NCBI GenBank assembly: GCA_949752745.1
Contig: OX457029.1
Location: 43,138,500 to 43,202,499, forward strand
DNA: 64,000 bases
Direction of reading: 5' to 3'
From: Protula sp. h YS-2021
Lineage: Eukaryota; Annelida; Polychaeta; Sabellida; Serpulidae
Below are positions 33,401-43,400 of this stretch, piece by piece. A model generated the notes under the pieces. It made no database searches and was not told the DNA's origin. It saw nothing but the letters and a program-made list of their open reading frames with translations. How positions within the stretch are numbered: position 1 is the stretch's first letter; every line of letters starts with the position of its first letter. Position numbers and translations under genes: made by a program.

Positions 33401-36178
33401 TTAAGAATTTAAGAAAAGACTTGCCGAACGGCCGGGTTAAATTTGTTAAAACCTGTTATGAGAAACAACACTTTTTTATTTCTGGCCTAACCTATCTGAT
33501 AAACTGAAACATTTAAACAAGTGATCATACTAAATACTTCAATATTTAGACAGATGCTTAAGTGGTGAGTTTATCTAAATATTTAATTACTCACCACTTA
33601 TTCTCATGCTCAAACTAAAACTCATACCTACTTACACGGAACATTTCCTTTAGACAAAACAAGAGTACAGTTCTCTTGTTGAAATAGCACTAAAATTGAA
33701 CAAACAAACAAAATCTAACCTTTCTACACTCAAGCTAAGCCAATTAAAAAAAAATGAAACAAAACAAAACATAAAACCACACATAAAAAACTGAGCGCAC
33801 ATATTTAACCACATATTGCACTATTCTGCGTCCCAATAACTTACCAATATCAAAAGTCCCGTACTTGTTAAAACCTGATTTTTTAAATTCTGAAAATTAA
33901 TAAAAATGTGTAAAGGAAAAAAAGAGTAAAAGCAATATACAATCGAGAAAAAATATTTTCAAATGATGTCTACTTACTAATATCAAAAATGCAGTGCTTG
34001 TCAGAACTTGTCGCTTAAGATTCTGTAAAAGAAAAAATAACAACTCGAGTGCAGACATAAATTAGCATAAATGCCGAGAATAGTTCATGTTCAGCCTTGG
34101 AACATACCATGTTCTTGGACGTTCCTTGATGCATTTCCACCTGACGAACTTTTTCTGCACAGAAAGCTTAAACAAAAGATAGCTGTAGATACGATAAATT
34201 TGCTGTACGCATTATGAAAAGATATACCTGGAAACCAAAAAAAGTGTTAGAAGAATACTACTGAAACTTGCACACTCTGACACTACAATAATAGAAGCTG
34301 ATATATATATATATTAAACTGATGTGATATTTTGTAAATGTTATCTGTCAGTCTAATACCATTTGGGGTCCTGCATCATGTTAATACTGTAGATAACAGA
34401 ACTGTTTAGGACAATGATGAGGATATCAGATAGTGTGACCAGTCTAAAGATATGAAAAATTAAAGCGCTGTGCTTTTGAAACACCCTTCTAACTCATACT
34501 TGAGTCGTGAATGGATAAATTGAGCTGCAAAGCTGAATGACAAAACAAGCCCCAGATGTAAAAAAAAAGAACAAAAAAAAAAACAAAACAAAAAAAAAAA
34601 AACACAAAAAAAACAGCCCCCAACATCTTTAAATTCACCAAGTTCATGAGTAACAGTAATAGTTGTATTTATCTATATAAGTACACATGACAAGAACTAG
34701 GCCTAGTAAGAGCTGCAAAATGCAAAATTTGGCCACTGTGAGTTTCAGCATCAAATCTCCCCAAACAAGACCACAATGACAAGACCCCAGACTTGGTTCC
34801 GTGCCGACTGGTCCACCGTAGAAGGACTGTGTGGATCAGCATGGCAACGGCTGAAAAAAATATCACGAACAATAAAAAAAGAATAACAAAAGAACGAAAT
34901 AACAGCCATTACAGATGTTGTGGAGACCGACTTAGACTAATCTCTGATTAGTCAATTGTCGAAAATGCAATTTTCTGCATACCAGTCCAATCCATATTAA
35001 TAAATTGAAAATACTCTTTGCCTGGGGCATGCTATGACTTATTTTGCATTTTATTAGTTGCAGAAATTATATGTAAAAGGCAAACATAACTTTCAGCTGT
35101 GGTATAGACTTCACAAATATTAGCCATAATAACTTTCCATCATATATGATATAGAATGCCGCAGCACTACCTTTGAATTAAGATGATCTTGTATGCGGTT
35201 TCGTTGTCATTCACTATGATTATAACAAAACCCCTAAAATAAAACCTTCCCTAAATTAAGACCCCTGGGGGAGGGGGCACTTGGTATCATATGTGTTACC
35301 GCATGTGTTCAAAAAATAATTCGGAGAAAGAGGGGGGGGGGGTAATTTTGAGATCAGAGCGAGGAGTGCCAATTTCGTTTAAAAGGGGATAATTTTCATA
35401 TGGTTCTTCGCGTTGGCCACAAGGGAAGGGGGTGGGTTCTTTCAGAGATGCACCCCGAACTATTTCATAACTAGTACTCCGCGTTAAGGGGCCCTTTTAA
35501 AAAGTCATGGACACACATGGTAACCAGATGGTACCTGAGTATCCCCACCCCCCACCTGGATTAAGACCACTTCTGGATGGTACCAATGGTGGTCTTTATG
35601 AAGAGGTACCACTGTATTTTAATAAACTGACTGATTACATTAAATGCTCGTATGATCCTTTGCAGCAAGTAATAGAAGTCGTTGCGCCGTCGCCTATAGT
35701 GCATAATTAATTGCTGGCAGAATGAAACGGCTCCTGCCAACTTGAAGGTTATAGAGGATTGATGTATCGCTATCCTTGGTTATGGCTAGTAGAAACGATG
35801 CCTTGTTTTCACGCAGTGTTTGAGGGAATTGCAGCGTCTGTCATCGCTCCTATTGCCTGAGTTTGTCAAGGGAAAATTCAATTTATCGGCTCCTAGAAAA
35901 TTTACTTGTCTGTCAACGCACTAAAGCACTTACATTGGAAAAGACCATCACAAAAAGCAAATCTCGTATAGTGTGTTTTCTGTTGATTTGAACAATGAAA
36001 CCCTGTTTCAATATTCTCACCAGTTCCTGAATTTGTAAAAGCGAAAACATCATTTCGACGTTGACGGTGCGGGAAGAATTGATGACTGGCCTAGCAGCTG
36101 GATTGTAGCCATCAAACAGCTTTTCTAATAGGACCTCCTCGTCCGAGGCTGGCCTGCGATTCCTTGCTGCCCTGGATC
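23857..36178 (-). CDS. Nicotinic acetylcholine receptor-like (Cys-loop) channel subunit, multi-exon gene
   Basis: Membrane pentameric ligand-gated channel subunit. Mature-protein exons in transcript order are 36178-36021, 34022-33978 or 33889-33845, 31507-31401, 27168-26961, 26614-26428, 24845-24708 and 24437-23857. All junctions are GT-AG with matching phase. With the predicted signal exon at 63249-63183 the sum is 1491 nt, 496 residues plus stop, normal for the family. Hallmarks: the Cys-loop CEIDITFYPFDEQHC (13 residues between Cys), loop B WSY, vicinal CC (alpha-type), M1, M2 (KVQIGVVVLLSF), M3, a large basic/acidic cytoplasmic loop and M4. Oddities: the pore filter reads PAQKV instead of GEKV, M2 position 12' is Arg, and three conserved binding-site tyrosines are replaced. 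Ligand and selectivity are therefore uncertain. Confidence 0.92.
24708..24845 (-). CDS. nAChR-like exon 7: end of M1 and pore-lining M2
   Basis: 138 nt between acceptor TTTTCACCAG and donor GTGCGTAAG, phases 1 to 1. It encodes VLLLSVFFCTPAQKVQIGVV, then LLSFRIFLLNVTDSIPKTSD and NIPIL. The usual Gly-Glu before the M2 Lys (GEKV) is replaced by Ala-Gln preceded by Pro, and an Arg sits at about position 12' of M2. Confidence 0.92.
24871..24971. repeat. Imperfect (ATC/ATT)n trinucleotide tract
   Basis: ATC/ATT-rich low-complexity sequence in the intron just upstream of the acceptor of the M2 exon. Open frames through it (Ile- or Met-rich) are artefacts. Confidence 0.9.
25281..26090. repeat. A/T-rich array of GATATC / GAGATC-spaced units
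   Basis: Short units in which GATATC, GAGATC or GCTATC alternate with A/T-only stretches of about 10-20 bp, for example TTTTTGATATC and TTTTGAGATCAAAA. Many units are self-complementary. It lies in the intron between exons 6 and 7 of the receptor gene. Confidence 0.75.
26094..26426. repeat. Minisatellite with ACATACCTTACGTCACAAAC-type units
   Basis: Degenerate units of about 20-24 bp with core ATACCTTACGTCACAAA, further copies at 25208-25280, and the last unit running into the exon 6 donor. Exact ACATACCTT occurs at 25210, 26150, 26215 and 26384. On the gene's sense (-) strand each unit reads TGACGTAAGGTATGT, containing both a CRE-like TGACGTAA and a donor-like AAG|GTATGT. Confidence 0.85.
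26428..26614 (-). CDS. nAChR-like exon 6: loop C with vicinal cysteines and start of M1
   Basis: 187 nt, starting in phase 0 after TTATAG and ending TCG|G before GTATGT. It encodes VNMDSYEENGEWQIYD, HEFFFDCCPNERFANVVFN, YLRRRYTFYIMNVILPSLMT. The CC pair defines alpha-type subunits. The residues at the positions of Tyr190 and Tyr198 (Torpedo numbering) are Phe here. Confidence 0.93.
26961..27168 (-). CDS. nAChR-like exon 5: Cys-loop and loops A/E/B
   Basis: 208 nt from acceptor TTGGACAG to donor GTAAGA. It encodes ADDLYGDYGQF, VHWEPGGVFKTVCEID, FYPFDEQHC and FGAWSYHTTKMNLTNIDDR. The Cys-loop has the canonical 13-residue spacing with the FPFD-like YPFD motif. The Trp of WSY is the loop B aromatic. 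Confidence 0.94.
27810..28939. mobile_element. Tc1/mariner (pogo-like) non-autonomous element
   Basis: Starts CAGTAAAACC at 27810 and ends with the complement GGTTTTACTG at 28939, flanked by TA (27808-27809, 28940-28941). Both ends carry several ACCGGACA / TCCGG motifs. No intact transposase is recognised inside; a GGTGGCA minisatellite occupies the middle. It belongs to the same broad class as the element at 9915-11216, with different ends. Confidence 0.8.
28456..28588. repeat. GGTGGCAGTTGTCCGG-type minisatellite
   Basis: Five to seven degenerate units of about 15-22 bp containing GGTGGCA and GTCCGGG, inside the pogo-like element. Open frames here on both strands are repeat artefacts. Confidence 0.75.
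29816..30406 (+). mobile_element. Kolobok-like MITE (deletion derivative of the 12.9-16.65 kb element)
   Basis: 591 bp with left end AGGGAAATGCGGGTATCT, right end GCATTTCCCT, and TTAA on both sides (29812-29815, 30407-30410). The left 40 bp (CATCTAGCGACC) and right 300 bp (TATAGTAAAA, TCTTTATTTCTCTT, AACCCCCTTTTTCTTTTC, TTGCTTAAAACATTTC) match the ends of the large element in order and orientation. It carries no coding region and would depend on transposase supplied elsewhere. Confidence 0.88.
30716..30741. repeat. T26 homopolymer
   Basis: An uninterrupted run of 26 T (poly-A on the receptor's sense strand). It could be the tail of an old retroposed sequence, but no body was recognised. Confidence 0.9.
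31401..31507 (-). CDS. nAChR-like exon 4: EWDDERLRWD to IWRPEF
   Basis: 107 nt; acceptor TTTAAAAG, donor GTGAGTG, phase 0 to 2. It encodes EWDDERLRWDEKKIRLKD, then EARNIWRPEFASIN. It aligns with the conserved 'W.D.RL.W' and 'IW.PD..LYN.AD' blocks. The position of Tyr93 in loop A is Ile here. An overlapping + strand open frame of 150 codons is a shadow of this exon. Confidence 0.9.
31508..33844. other. Receptor intron 3 with a hairpin near its 5' end
   Basis: No exon or transposon ends are recognised. The 12-bp inverted repeat at 33559-33600 is the only clear structure. Confidence 0.5.
33559..33600. repeat. 12-bp perfect inverted repeat next to the alternative exons
   Basis: TAAGTGGTGAGT (33559-33570) and ACTCACCACTTA (33589-33600) with an 18-nt A/T loop, 245 bp downstream (in transcript sense) of exon 3a. 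The arm contains a donor-like GTGAGT, so folding could hide it. Confidence 0.85.
33845..33889 (-). CDS. nAChR-like exon 3a (alternative, loop D Leu version)
   Basis: 45 nt; acceptor TTTTCAG, donor TTG|GTAAGT, phase 0 to 0. It encodes NLKNQVLTSTGLLIL, fitting between LLQIQEL of exon 2 and EWDDERLRW of exon 4 exactly where other nAChR subunits read 'N.KNQ.L.T..WL.Q.W'. The loop D Trp position is Leu. Confidence 0.85.
33978..34022 (-). CDS. nAChR-like exon 3b (alternative, loop D Phe version)
   Basis: 45 nt; acceptor TTTTACAG, donor TTA|GTAAGT, phase 0 to 0. It encodes NLKRQVLTSTAFLIL. It differs from exon 3a at three residues (N/R, G/A, L/F) but at many synonymous positions, and is only 88 bp from it. 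The loop D Trp position is Phe. Tandem 45-nt homologous exons of equal phase suggest mutually exclusive use. Confidence 0.85.
34023..36020. other. Receptor intron 2
   Basis: Contains an A-rich low-complexity stretch (34560-34615) and G-rich sequence around 35270-35345. No further exon was recognised. Confidence 0.5.
36021..36178 (-). CDS. nAChR-like exon 2: N-terminus of the mature extracellular domain
   Basis: 158 nt; acceptor CTGATTGCAG, donor CTG|GTGAGA, phase 1 to 0. It encodes SDEEVLLEKLFDGYNPAARP, then VINSSRTVNVEMMFSLLQIQ, matching the family's 'LL..Y....RPV....TV.V...L.L.QI' start. It contains an NSS glycosylation sequon. Confidence 0.92.
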
Positions 36179-36675
36179 CTGCAATCAGTTACATCACGTT
36201 GGACGTTCTAGAATTTCATAAAAACCTCGCAGCGCTTTTGCTCAAACAGGCCCTTACTTAAGTTTTCGATTTTGATTCCAAGCAGAATTGGCAAAGTGTC
36301 ACGACCTTAATGATTGTAATATGAATTTTATTAAATATTTTATAATTATATCATTTCACCAACTACAGTTTCTGATATATATTGTTATAACCTAATTTTG
36401 TTTCCTTCCTTCAGACAACATGTAATACCTTCTTTATTAGTTTTTAGCAATAAATAGCAGGGCACCAGTGTGGATATTTAAACACTAAGATCACCCCCAA
36501 TTAAAGCTGTGGCTGGCATTATTTAGGCCACTAACCGCCGACTTTCTACCCGGGGAATGATTTATACATTGCGCATACTGAAGTGTGGGACTAAAAATAC
36601 CTCCCCCCTCCCTCCCAGAATCCTGGAAGACGACCACCTTAGAGGCGGATCAAATTGGTCTTTTTTTATCATCAC

Positions 36676-37645
36676 TTGCAAACTTCGTTTGCAAATGGGT
36701 ATAAGTTTGTAGTTTTACGCGAAGTTTCTGCCTTTTTCCCCCTTTTTTCTTCTTTTTTACCGTTTGGATGGTTTCCAGAAAACTCTTCCTACAGTTTTTG
36801 ACAGAGGGGCATGTAATTTGGCATGAATATAGGGGGTGATAAAGTCTCAGTGGATCCGCAAATTTTTTAACCTCAAAGGTCAAGGTCAAGGTCAGATTGA
36901 GGTCAAAGTTATTTTTTCCATAAAATGGTTTCAGAAAACGTATCCTAGCGTTTGAGTCAGCGGAGCTTCATATTTGGTACACTTATAGATAATCATCATT
37001 TCTCGGTGAAACCGCAAACATTTTTGACCTTGACCAAAGAGGTCAAGGTCAAAGTGAAACGCCTATTAATCACGAAAAGTATCCATACGAGTGCTCATAT
37101 CCCAGTTTGAGCAAACGTACTCATTAGGGGGCAAACTTTCATCCTGTGACTTGACCTTGAGGGTCAAGGTCAAAGGTCACGTGACCTGATGTGCCTTTAA
37201 CCATAGGCCGACTCATCTCGAAACTGTTAAAGATGAAGCAATTTTGAGCTCATTTTCGACCCTTTGGGCCTAAAAAAACGTTACATGAGAGGTCCCTCGG
37301 TGACCTTGACCTTTTGAGTCACGGTCAAGGCCAAAAACTATTATCTCGAAAATGGTTAGAGATAGAGCGATTTTGAGCTCATTTTCAAGTCTTTTGGCCT
37401 AAACAACGTTACACAAGAGGTACCTGGGTGACTGTGACCTTCTGGGTCGCGGTCAAAAACAGGAAGTTGACTATTATCTCGAATCCATTAGAAATAGAGG
37501 GATTTTGGGTTCATTCTGAATCCCTTGGTCATAAACGGCGATAGAGAAGGGGTACTGCGTGACTTGGAGGTTTTTGGTCCTAATTTAACACAAATATTTT
37601 CTTTAATAGTTTCTGCAAGTGGGCCGGTTCCGCTATGTAGCGGAA
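36676..37645 (+). repeat. Hairpin-bounded repeat with AAGGTCAAGGTCA units, copy A
   Basis: Bounded by palindromes TTGCAAACTTCGTTTGCAA (36676-36694) and TTCCGCTATGTAGCGGAA (37628-37645). The interior has repeated TGACCTTGACC/GGTCAAGGTCA blocks, 'gagctcattttcga' and 'ggtacctgggtgac' segments in diverged tandem units. Inverted relative to copy B at 59917-61122. The open frame at 37525-37944 crosses its end and is not supported as a gene. Confidence 0.8.
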
Positions 37646-40348
37646 GTCTGCCTAGTTCCTGGTTGCTCTTATTTCCGGAGTTCTCTATAATGGAAATAAA
37701 CTGGAATGGACTATTGAAAAGCGTTCCTATTTCTTGGATGGGCTTAACTCCGGAGTGGCCTTATTCGAAGACACTTGTGTATTTTACGTGCCTGCCGTTG
37801 TATCAGTTTCATACCTTTGCCGCGTCAAACCACATCTTCGCTGTCTTTAAACATGCTAAAAAGACATCACAGAAATCTAAAGGACAGAAGATATTCCCCT
37901 TTCGCTTTCAATTGTCTCTTTTAACTCAATTTAACTGCAAATGAAAAACTGAAGAGGGAAGTTTTAAGCCTATAAACCTCAGTTAACAACATTACTCCTA
38001 ATGAGCTTTGATTGAAAACAGGCATCAAGTTCAGTTCTGTGCGCAGTATTCTGACCCCTTGAAGGCAACTGTTTACGACATTCCACCTGTTTGTGTTCTC
38101 ACATTTATCAACTTCTACAATATTTGAAGAGCCGAGTCGATTTCTCTGTGTTTATTCTCTCCTAATTTTTACACCTCTGCAGTATTTGGTGTATTTTGTT
38201 TGCAATGCTGCGAAATGTGCGAAATGTGCGAACTTTTCGTTTACCAGCAAACAATTTCAGTTAAGTGACAAAGAAGAATGCCTATAATGTCAAATGGGGG
38301 AGCAAAACAAAACGAAAACGTGATTCATGACGTCAGTGGTAAATTTTATAAGGGGTGAATGAACAGCCCGTCAGAAACATTTCCTATTCTGGCAGCGCTG
38401 CCAAGGAAAAGATGTGACATCTACGGCTAACGTTTAATGATTCGATTATCTCGCATTGAACACCCTGTATTCAGGGTACAGGCCACAGGAAATGTCCGCA
38501 GTCAATCGGGAATGATTGAAGATGGAAGTGGTATTGCCTGAATGTTCTAAATGCCCTTTAATGCGGGACATGCATGCAACGGCATACTTTGTCATAACAT
38601 TGCAACTAAAATCACCCAGGAGCGCCATTGAGTAAGAATTATATTTGCTCCAAATCTGTTCCTACAAAATTTCATAAAAGAAAAAAAATAGATCAAAACA
38701 AATTGTTGAAATAATTTTACAATGTTGAGAGGGGTGAAAAAGTCGATAGATATTTTTTGCAGTTATTTGCAATCAAGATGTCAGCTAAGTAATAAAGTAC
38801 ACGCTCACTTATTTCGAGTCAACATGAAGCTATGACTGACCACTTCCCCCAAAGAGTTAACCTATGTATTAATATTTTCTTACTGGTCAATAGCATCTTC
38901 AAAATGTTTGAATCAAAATAACTATCTACTAAGTGCCATTTTTCTTACGAGAGTTGACTTTTTCGTCAAGATTAGAGCATTTCAGGTTAATTTTTAGTTT
39001 CACTATTGGCTTTGTTCTTGACTATGCGATCACTTAAGACAGACACTTATTTTTCACTAAGCAAATATTAGAATAGATTGGCACATATGTGCACATCATT
39101 TACTCCATTTTTTTCTTAGTAGTAGATCTACAAACTCAATTACGATGGAAGAATGTAAGTTATTTCAGTTATTTACTTACTTTGCCATTGATTTCCCCTC
39201 CTTGTGTGACTTTTGTGTCTAATTTCCCTATAGATCTTTTATCACAAGGTTGCAACCAAACATATTTGTGACAGTTGTTATTTTATCACTTTTTAATCCT
39301 ACCTTTTACTTCAAAAGTGGAAAAAATATAGTTAAATAAAATGTTCAAATTCCTTAAATTGATATAATAAAGAATGATGTGGTCTGTACTTTCTGGCCTG
39401 TATGTATCTTTCTGAATTATTTGCGATGTAAGAATAACTTTTTTCTGTTGATCCAATTTTAGGCTTGAAATATGTTTTGGGGCCAAAGGAAGGCGAATAG
39501 GCTAAAGGAATAAAAGGCAGAGAGACCGTCTGGTTGAATGTTTTTTCAACATTCTGTGACATTCTGCCAGGAAGGTGAAATGTAAACAAATGCACGTGTT
39601 ATTTGTTGCTAAAACATGGCTGTGTATAGTTAGCCTCCTCTCCGTGGTGATGAAACACCGATTAACACCGATAAATCCTTACGCGAAGTAATCCCTTTCA
39701 ATACTGAACCATCCATGGAACGTATAAAAAACTTAACGTAGACGGAGGGTGGGGTTGAATGAGGTTAAAAAGGTTAAGGTTTAATAATTGAAAAGCTCAA
39801 GCCCGGAAAACAGGATAAACACCTAGCTAATCCATAATCAAAATAGGGATTAGGTAAGTGTTTATCTTCTCTACAAATCTTGGTGCTTCACGTGAAATTA
39901 TTAACAGTTATGCGATTTTATTACGCCGAAATTAGTACATGTATATATTAGTAAAGTTAAGGCAACTGTTGCATTTTAAATTCCAGTAAAATAAAATTGT
40001 ACATAAATAAGTAAATGAGTGAATAAATAAGTGAAGAAATAAAGTAGCTAGTGAACAGTAGTATTTTCTGTGCATTAAGGCATAAGTAAAAAATCAAATA
40101 TTAATTTTTTTATTAATTCTTACAAATTTTTAAGACTAAAAATCCGAGTAAATTTAAGATTTTTCCTGTTGACTTAAGCAATGTGAATAGACCTTTACTC
40201 ATTTTTGCAAAGAAACCTAACAGTCGATACACATTTATGTAAGCAACAGAAAATTTCTCCAAAATGAAAAATAGTTGCATAAAGGGATAGAGATTACGAA
40301 AGGAGAAAGTGTGAGAATGAATCGGATTGTGAGAGAGCGCGGTGCGAA

Positions 40349-40374
40349 GGAGAGAGAGAGAGAGAGAGGGAGAC

Positions 40375-40407
<33 letters not shown>

Positions 40408-40432
40408 GAGAAAGATAGAGAAAGAGGGAGTA
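40349..40432. repeat. (GA)n-(GACA)n microsatellite
   Basis: GAGA run followed by GACA tetranucleotides and degenerate GA. Ser/Leu/Cys-rich open frames on the opposite strand are repeat artefacts. Confidence 0.95.
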
Positions 40433-43400
40433 TATAATAAAGAAACAACTGGACGTTTTTCGTTTTATGACTTGGCACTTTCCGTTCTTGTCCAAAAAAC
40501 TAAGTTAATTAATTATTTTTACACCTTTGAATGCTTGGCCCTCGGCCCATTGAATGAACAGAAATATTTAGTATTGCTTAATGGCTGTTTATGTAGGAGT
40601 ATAGTCATCTGTTTGTTTGCTTGTTTATTTTTGCTTTGTGGCATAAATAATCAAGTGAGTGTGCTTCATCAGCGTATAGCAGCGATACAATTTCTGATAG
40701 ATATTCAGCAAAAAGTAAAATGTGGTTCAACGTAGTATTATAAACAGATTTCCGTTCTTAACCAAACCCTGTATTTTCTCTGTATGACACCCTAAATTAT
40801 TGGATAGGCTGGATGGGGATTTTGGCCGAGAAGTCAGCAAGAGTATAGTTTCAAGCAAAAAGATTCATACGGCCTGCCCCAGGCATACAAATATCAAGTG
40901 TAAAAACGTGTCAATACGAGAATACACCAGGGCCGAAGAAATAATACTGACATGTGGGGCTAGAGAAACGTGATCATAATCCGTGATGGTTATATTTCCC
41001 TGGGGTTCTTTATAACGGTGATGAATAACTACGTGTCTGTTAAAAAGTTTTCAGGCTTATATTTACTCTGAGGTGGCCCTAATTCCAAGGTTCTGGTGCA
41101 CTTGAGCTTCAAAAACCTTTTAAAATACAACACTGACGAAATCCCTTTTATTTATTGAGAGTTTTATGTGTAACTGCCTTGTTACGTTTGATCAAAACGA
41201 GCAGTCGGAAAATAGGTTTTGAGACCGAATTTGTCTCTAAAGACAGATTGCTAATAAAAACAAGACTGTCTCAACGCGCTGAAAATGGCCATTAAAGCAC
41301 GCAGCAAGTTCAGATCCGCGTAAAATAAAATATCACAGGAGAAGTTTTTGCTGCCAGTTTCTGCATGTTCAGAATCCGATAAATAGGTCATGAAACAATC
41401 TAGCAGAACACGTGCGTTCATGTAAATCTTTGAGGAATAATTCAATTCTTTTTATGAAATACCAACATATCAACAGCATGATTGAACAGAAAATGGCAAA
41501 ATACAATGAATTTAAACGTTATTTTTCTGAATAACAAATGGCTTTTGTTTATAGTATGAGCGAAAAGAACCCTCTGTTATAGCGAAACAAATATTAAATG
41601 CAAAACGTTTTATGGGATTCACACTACCGTATCGGGAAGTTGCGCGCACTAGGTTTGGTTTTTATTAATCACTCTAACCTGACGCCAATTAGAAGGACTC
41701 TTCCCCGGAGTTAGTTTAGCAGCCAGGCTGGAGACAGTTCATACATAAAGCATGGAGCCGGTGTATATGTTCATGTTCAAGTCTATTAGCAGTTTGATTG
41801 ATACTAGCTGTTTGATTAGGACGTAGTCTTTGCTTAACAAAAACAATCTTGTCAATCCGTCCAACTGGGAATAAACTTGACATCGATTTAAAATAGTAAT
41901 ATTATCCAAATAAACACAATTACAGGTAATAACGTTGAAAATTAACACACAATTTAAGTAGCACGAAAGTTACATTTAAGCAGTTTTTGCCAAAAATTTA
42001 AGGTAACACTCTGACTGAGCGTTCTACGACTCTGGTTACATATTGCATCACATTTTTAAATGCCTAATAGCATCCATATTATGCAAGGAACTGTTGGTAA
42101 GTTACAGTAAAACTTCAGAACAGGATGCCTCGACAAAAATTAGCTCCGTGCCGTATGTGTCGTATTTGTTGGGATTTACTTATTACATTTCATTTTGATT
42201 TATCATAAATACTCGTTCTTATTCTACAAATATATGAGCTAAAGTGAATAGCTGCAAGCAAAACTAATTCTTTTATTACAGCTTTGAACCGCAATGCCAC
42301 CAACAAAACGTCTACCATTGGATAGAATGATTGCCGTAATAAAATGTTTATAGCCCCAAGCAACAGGATAAAGTGTTCCTAAAAAGCCAACACACATCGG
42401 ACTTTATTATGTTATCTTACTCTATACAACATGAGTAGAAATAAGGGCATCCTCCCCTCCTCCAAAAATAACTATAGAAACACTGTTCCTACGCGTGTGC
42501 ATAGTGGAGTTGATAGGAACTGTTATAGTAGTAGTTTATTACACTCCAAGTTTCAAATTAATATCGTGTAAAAATAGAGGCCGGATATGACGTCGTTAAG
42601 ATGTATACAATATTTTGACCCCAAGATTCTGATCTTAAGTTTTAAATCGCAGACGGTAATTCAAGTTTTACATAAAAACGACAGTTTTGTTGTTCGATTG
42701 TGAAATGTGCGATATTTGAAGTTAATGGTTTGATCAAAAATAATATAAAAAGTTTCTTTTAAGATACTTCGTTTCTGAGGCTAAGTTTTAGGCTAAGAAT
42801 TTATAAACAAAGTATGCTGAGAAAATACATGGTAGCTTTACCAAAAAAGAAAGTAAAAACTCTAAAAGATATCACAGCACGAGCCACAAAACATAATAAA
42901 CAGACTGAAATTAAATTGGGCATTTGATGATTCGCAGTGTGTTAGTGCTATTGAGCCTCACGAAAAATAAAATGCAAAGGATAAATTTATTTTCCTGATT
43001 TTTTTTCAAATTAAGATTAAGAAATTTGTTAGTTTAGGAAAGAATAAAAACGTTACAAATCAGATTATCTGTTTGTTTCATTCATTACAAACATTCCAAA
43101 TTCCTATTACCCATTTCAACATATAATATGATCTGCTGCATTTTATATAGCGATTCAGTTAAAAAAAATTGCTCATATCAGTATACGTATACTGATGAAT
43201 ATAAATTGCAATGATTTGTTTTAAGATTATCATGCGTTAAAGGTGATTTTTAATAGCCTAAGATTTCTCACCAATTTCACGGTGGCATAATATGTTTTTA
43301 TTAACTTTGCATGCATGTAATCAGTACATCTGTCTTAAAATCACAAAATGAACACAATGTAAGTACTCTTTCTTGTAACATTGGAAGAGTAACAAAGTCG

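Noticed and set aside
34094..34140. A possible third alternative exon 3 upstream of exon 3b (- strand, TGTGCAG acceptor and GTATGT donor)
   Set aside because: The interval is 47 nt rather than 45, and no frame resembles NLK.QVLTST; the splice-like borders are probably coincidental.
34669..34872. 67-codon - strand open frame with a hydrophobic start resembling a signal peptide, considered as receptor exon 1
   Set aside because: It lies downstream of exon 2 in transcript order, so it cannot supply the N-terminus.
37525..37944. 139-codon + strand open frame
   Set aside because: It crosses the boundary of a dispersed repeat, has no family motif and no splice or promoter context.
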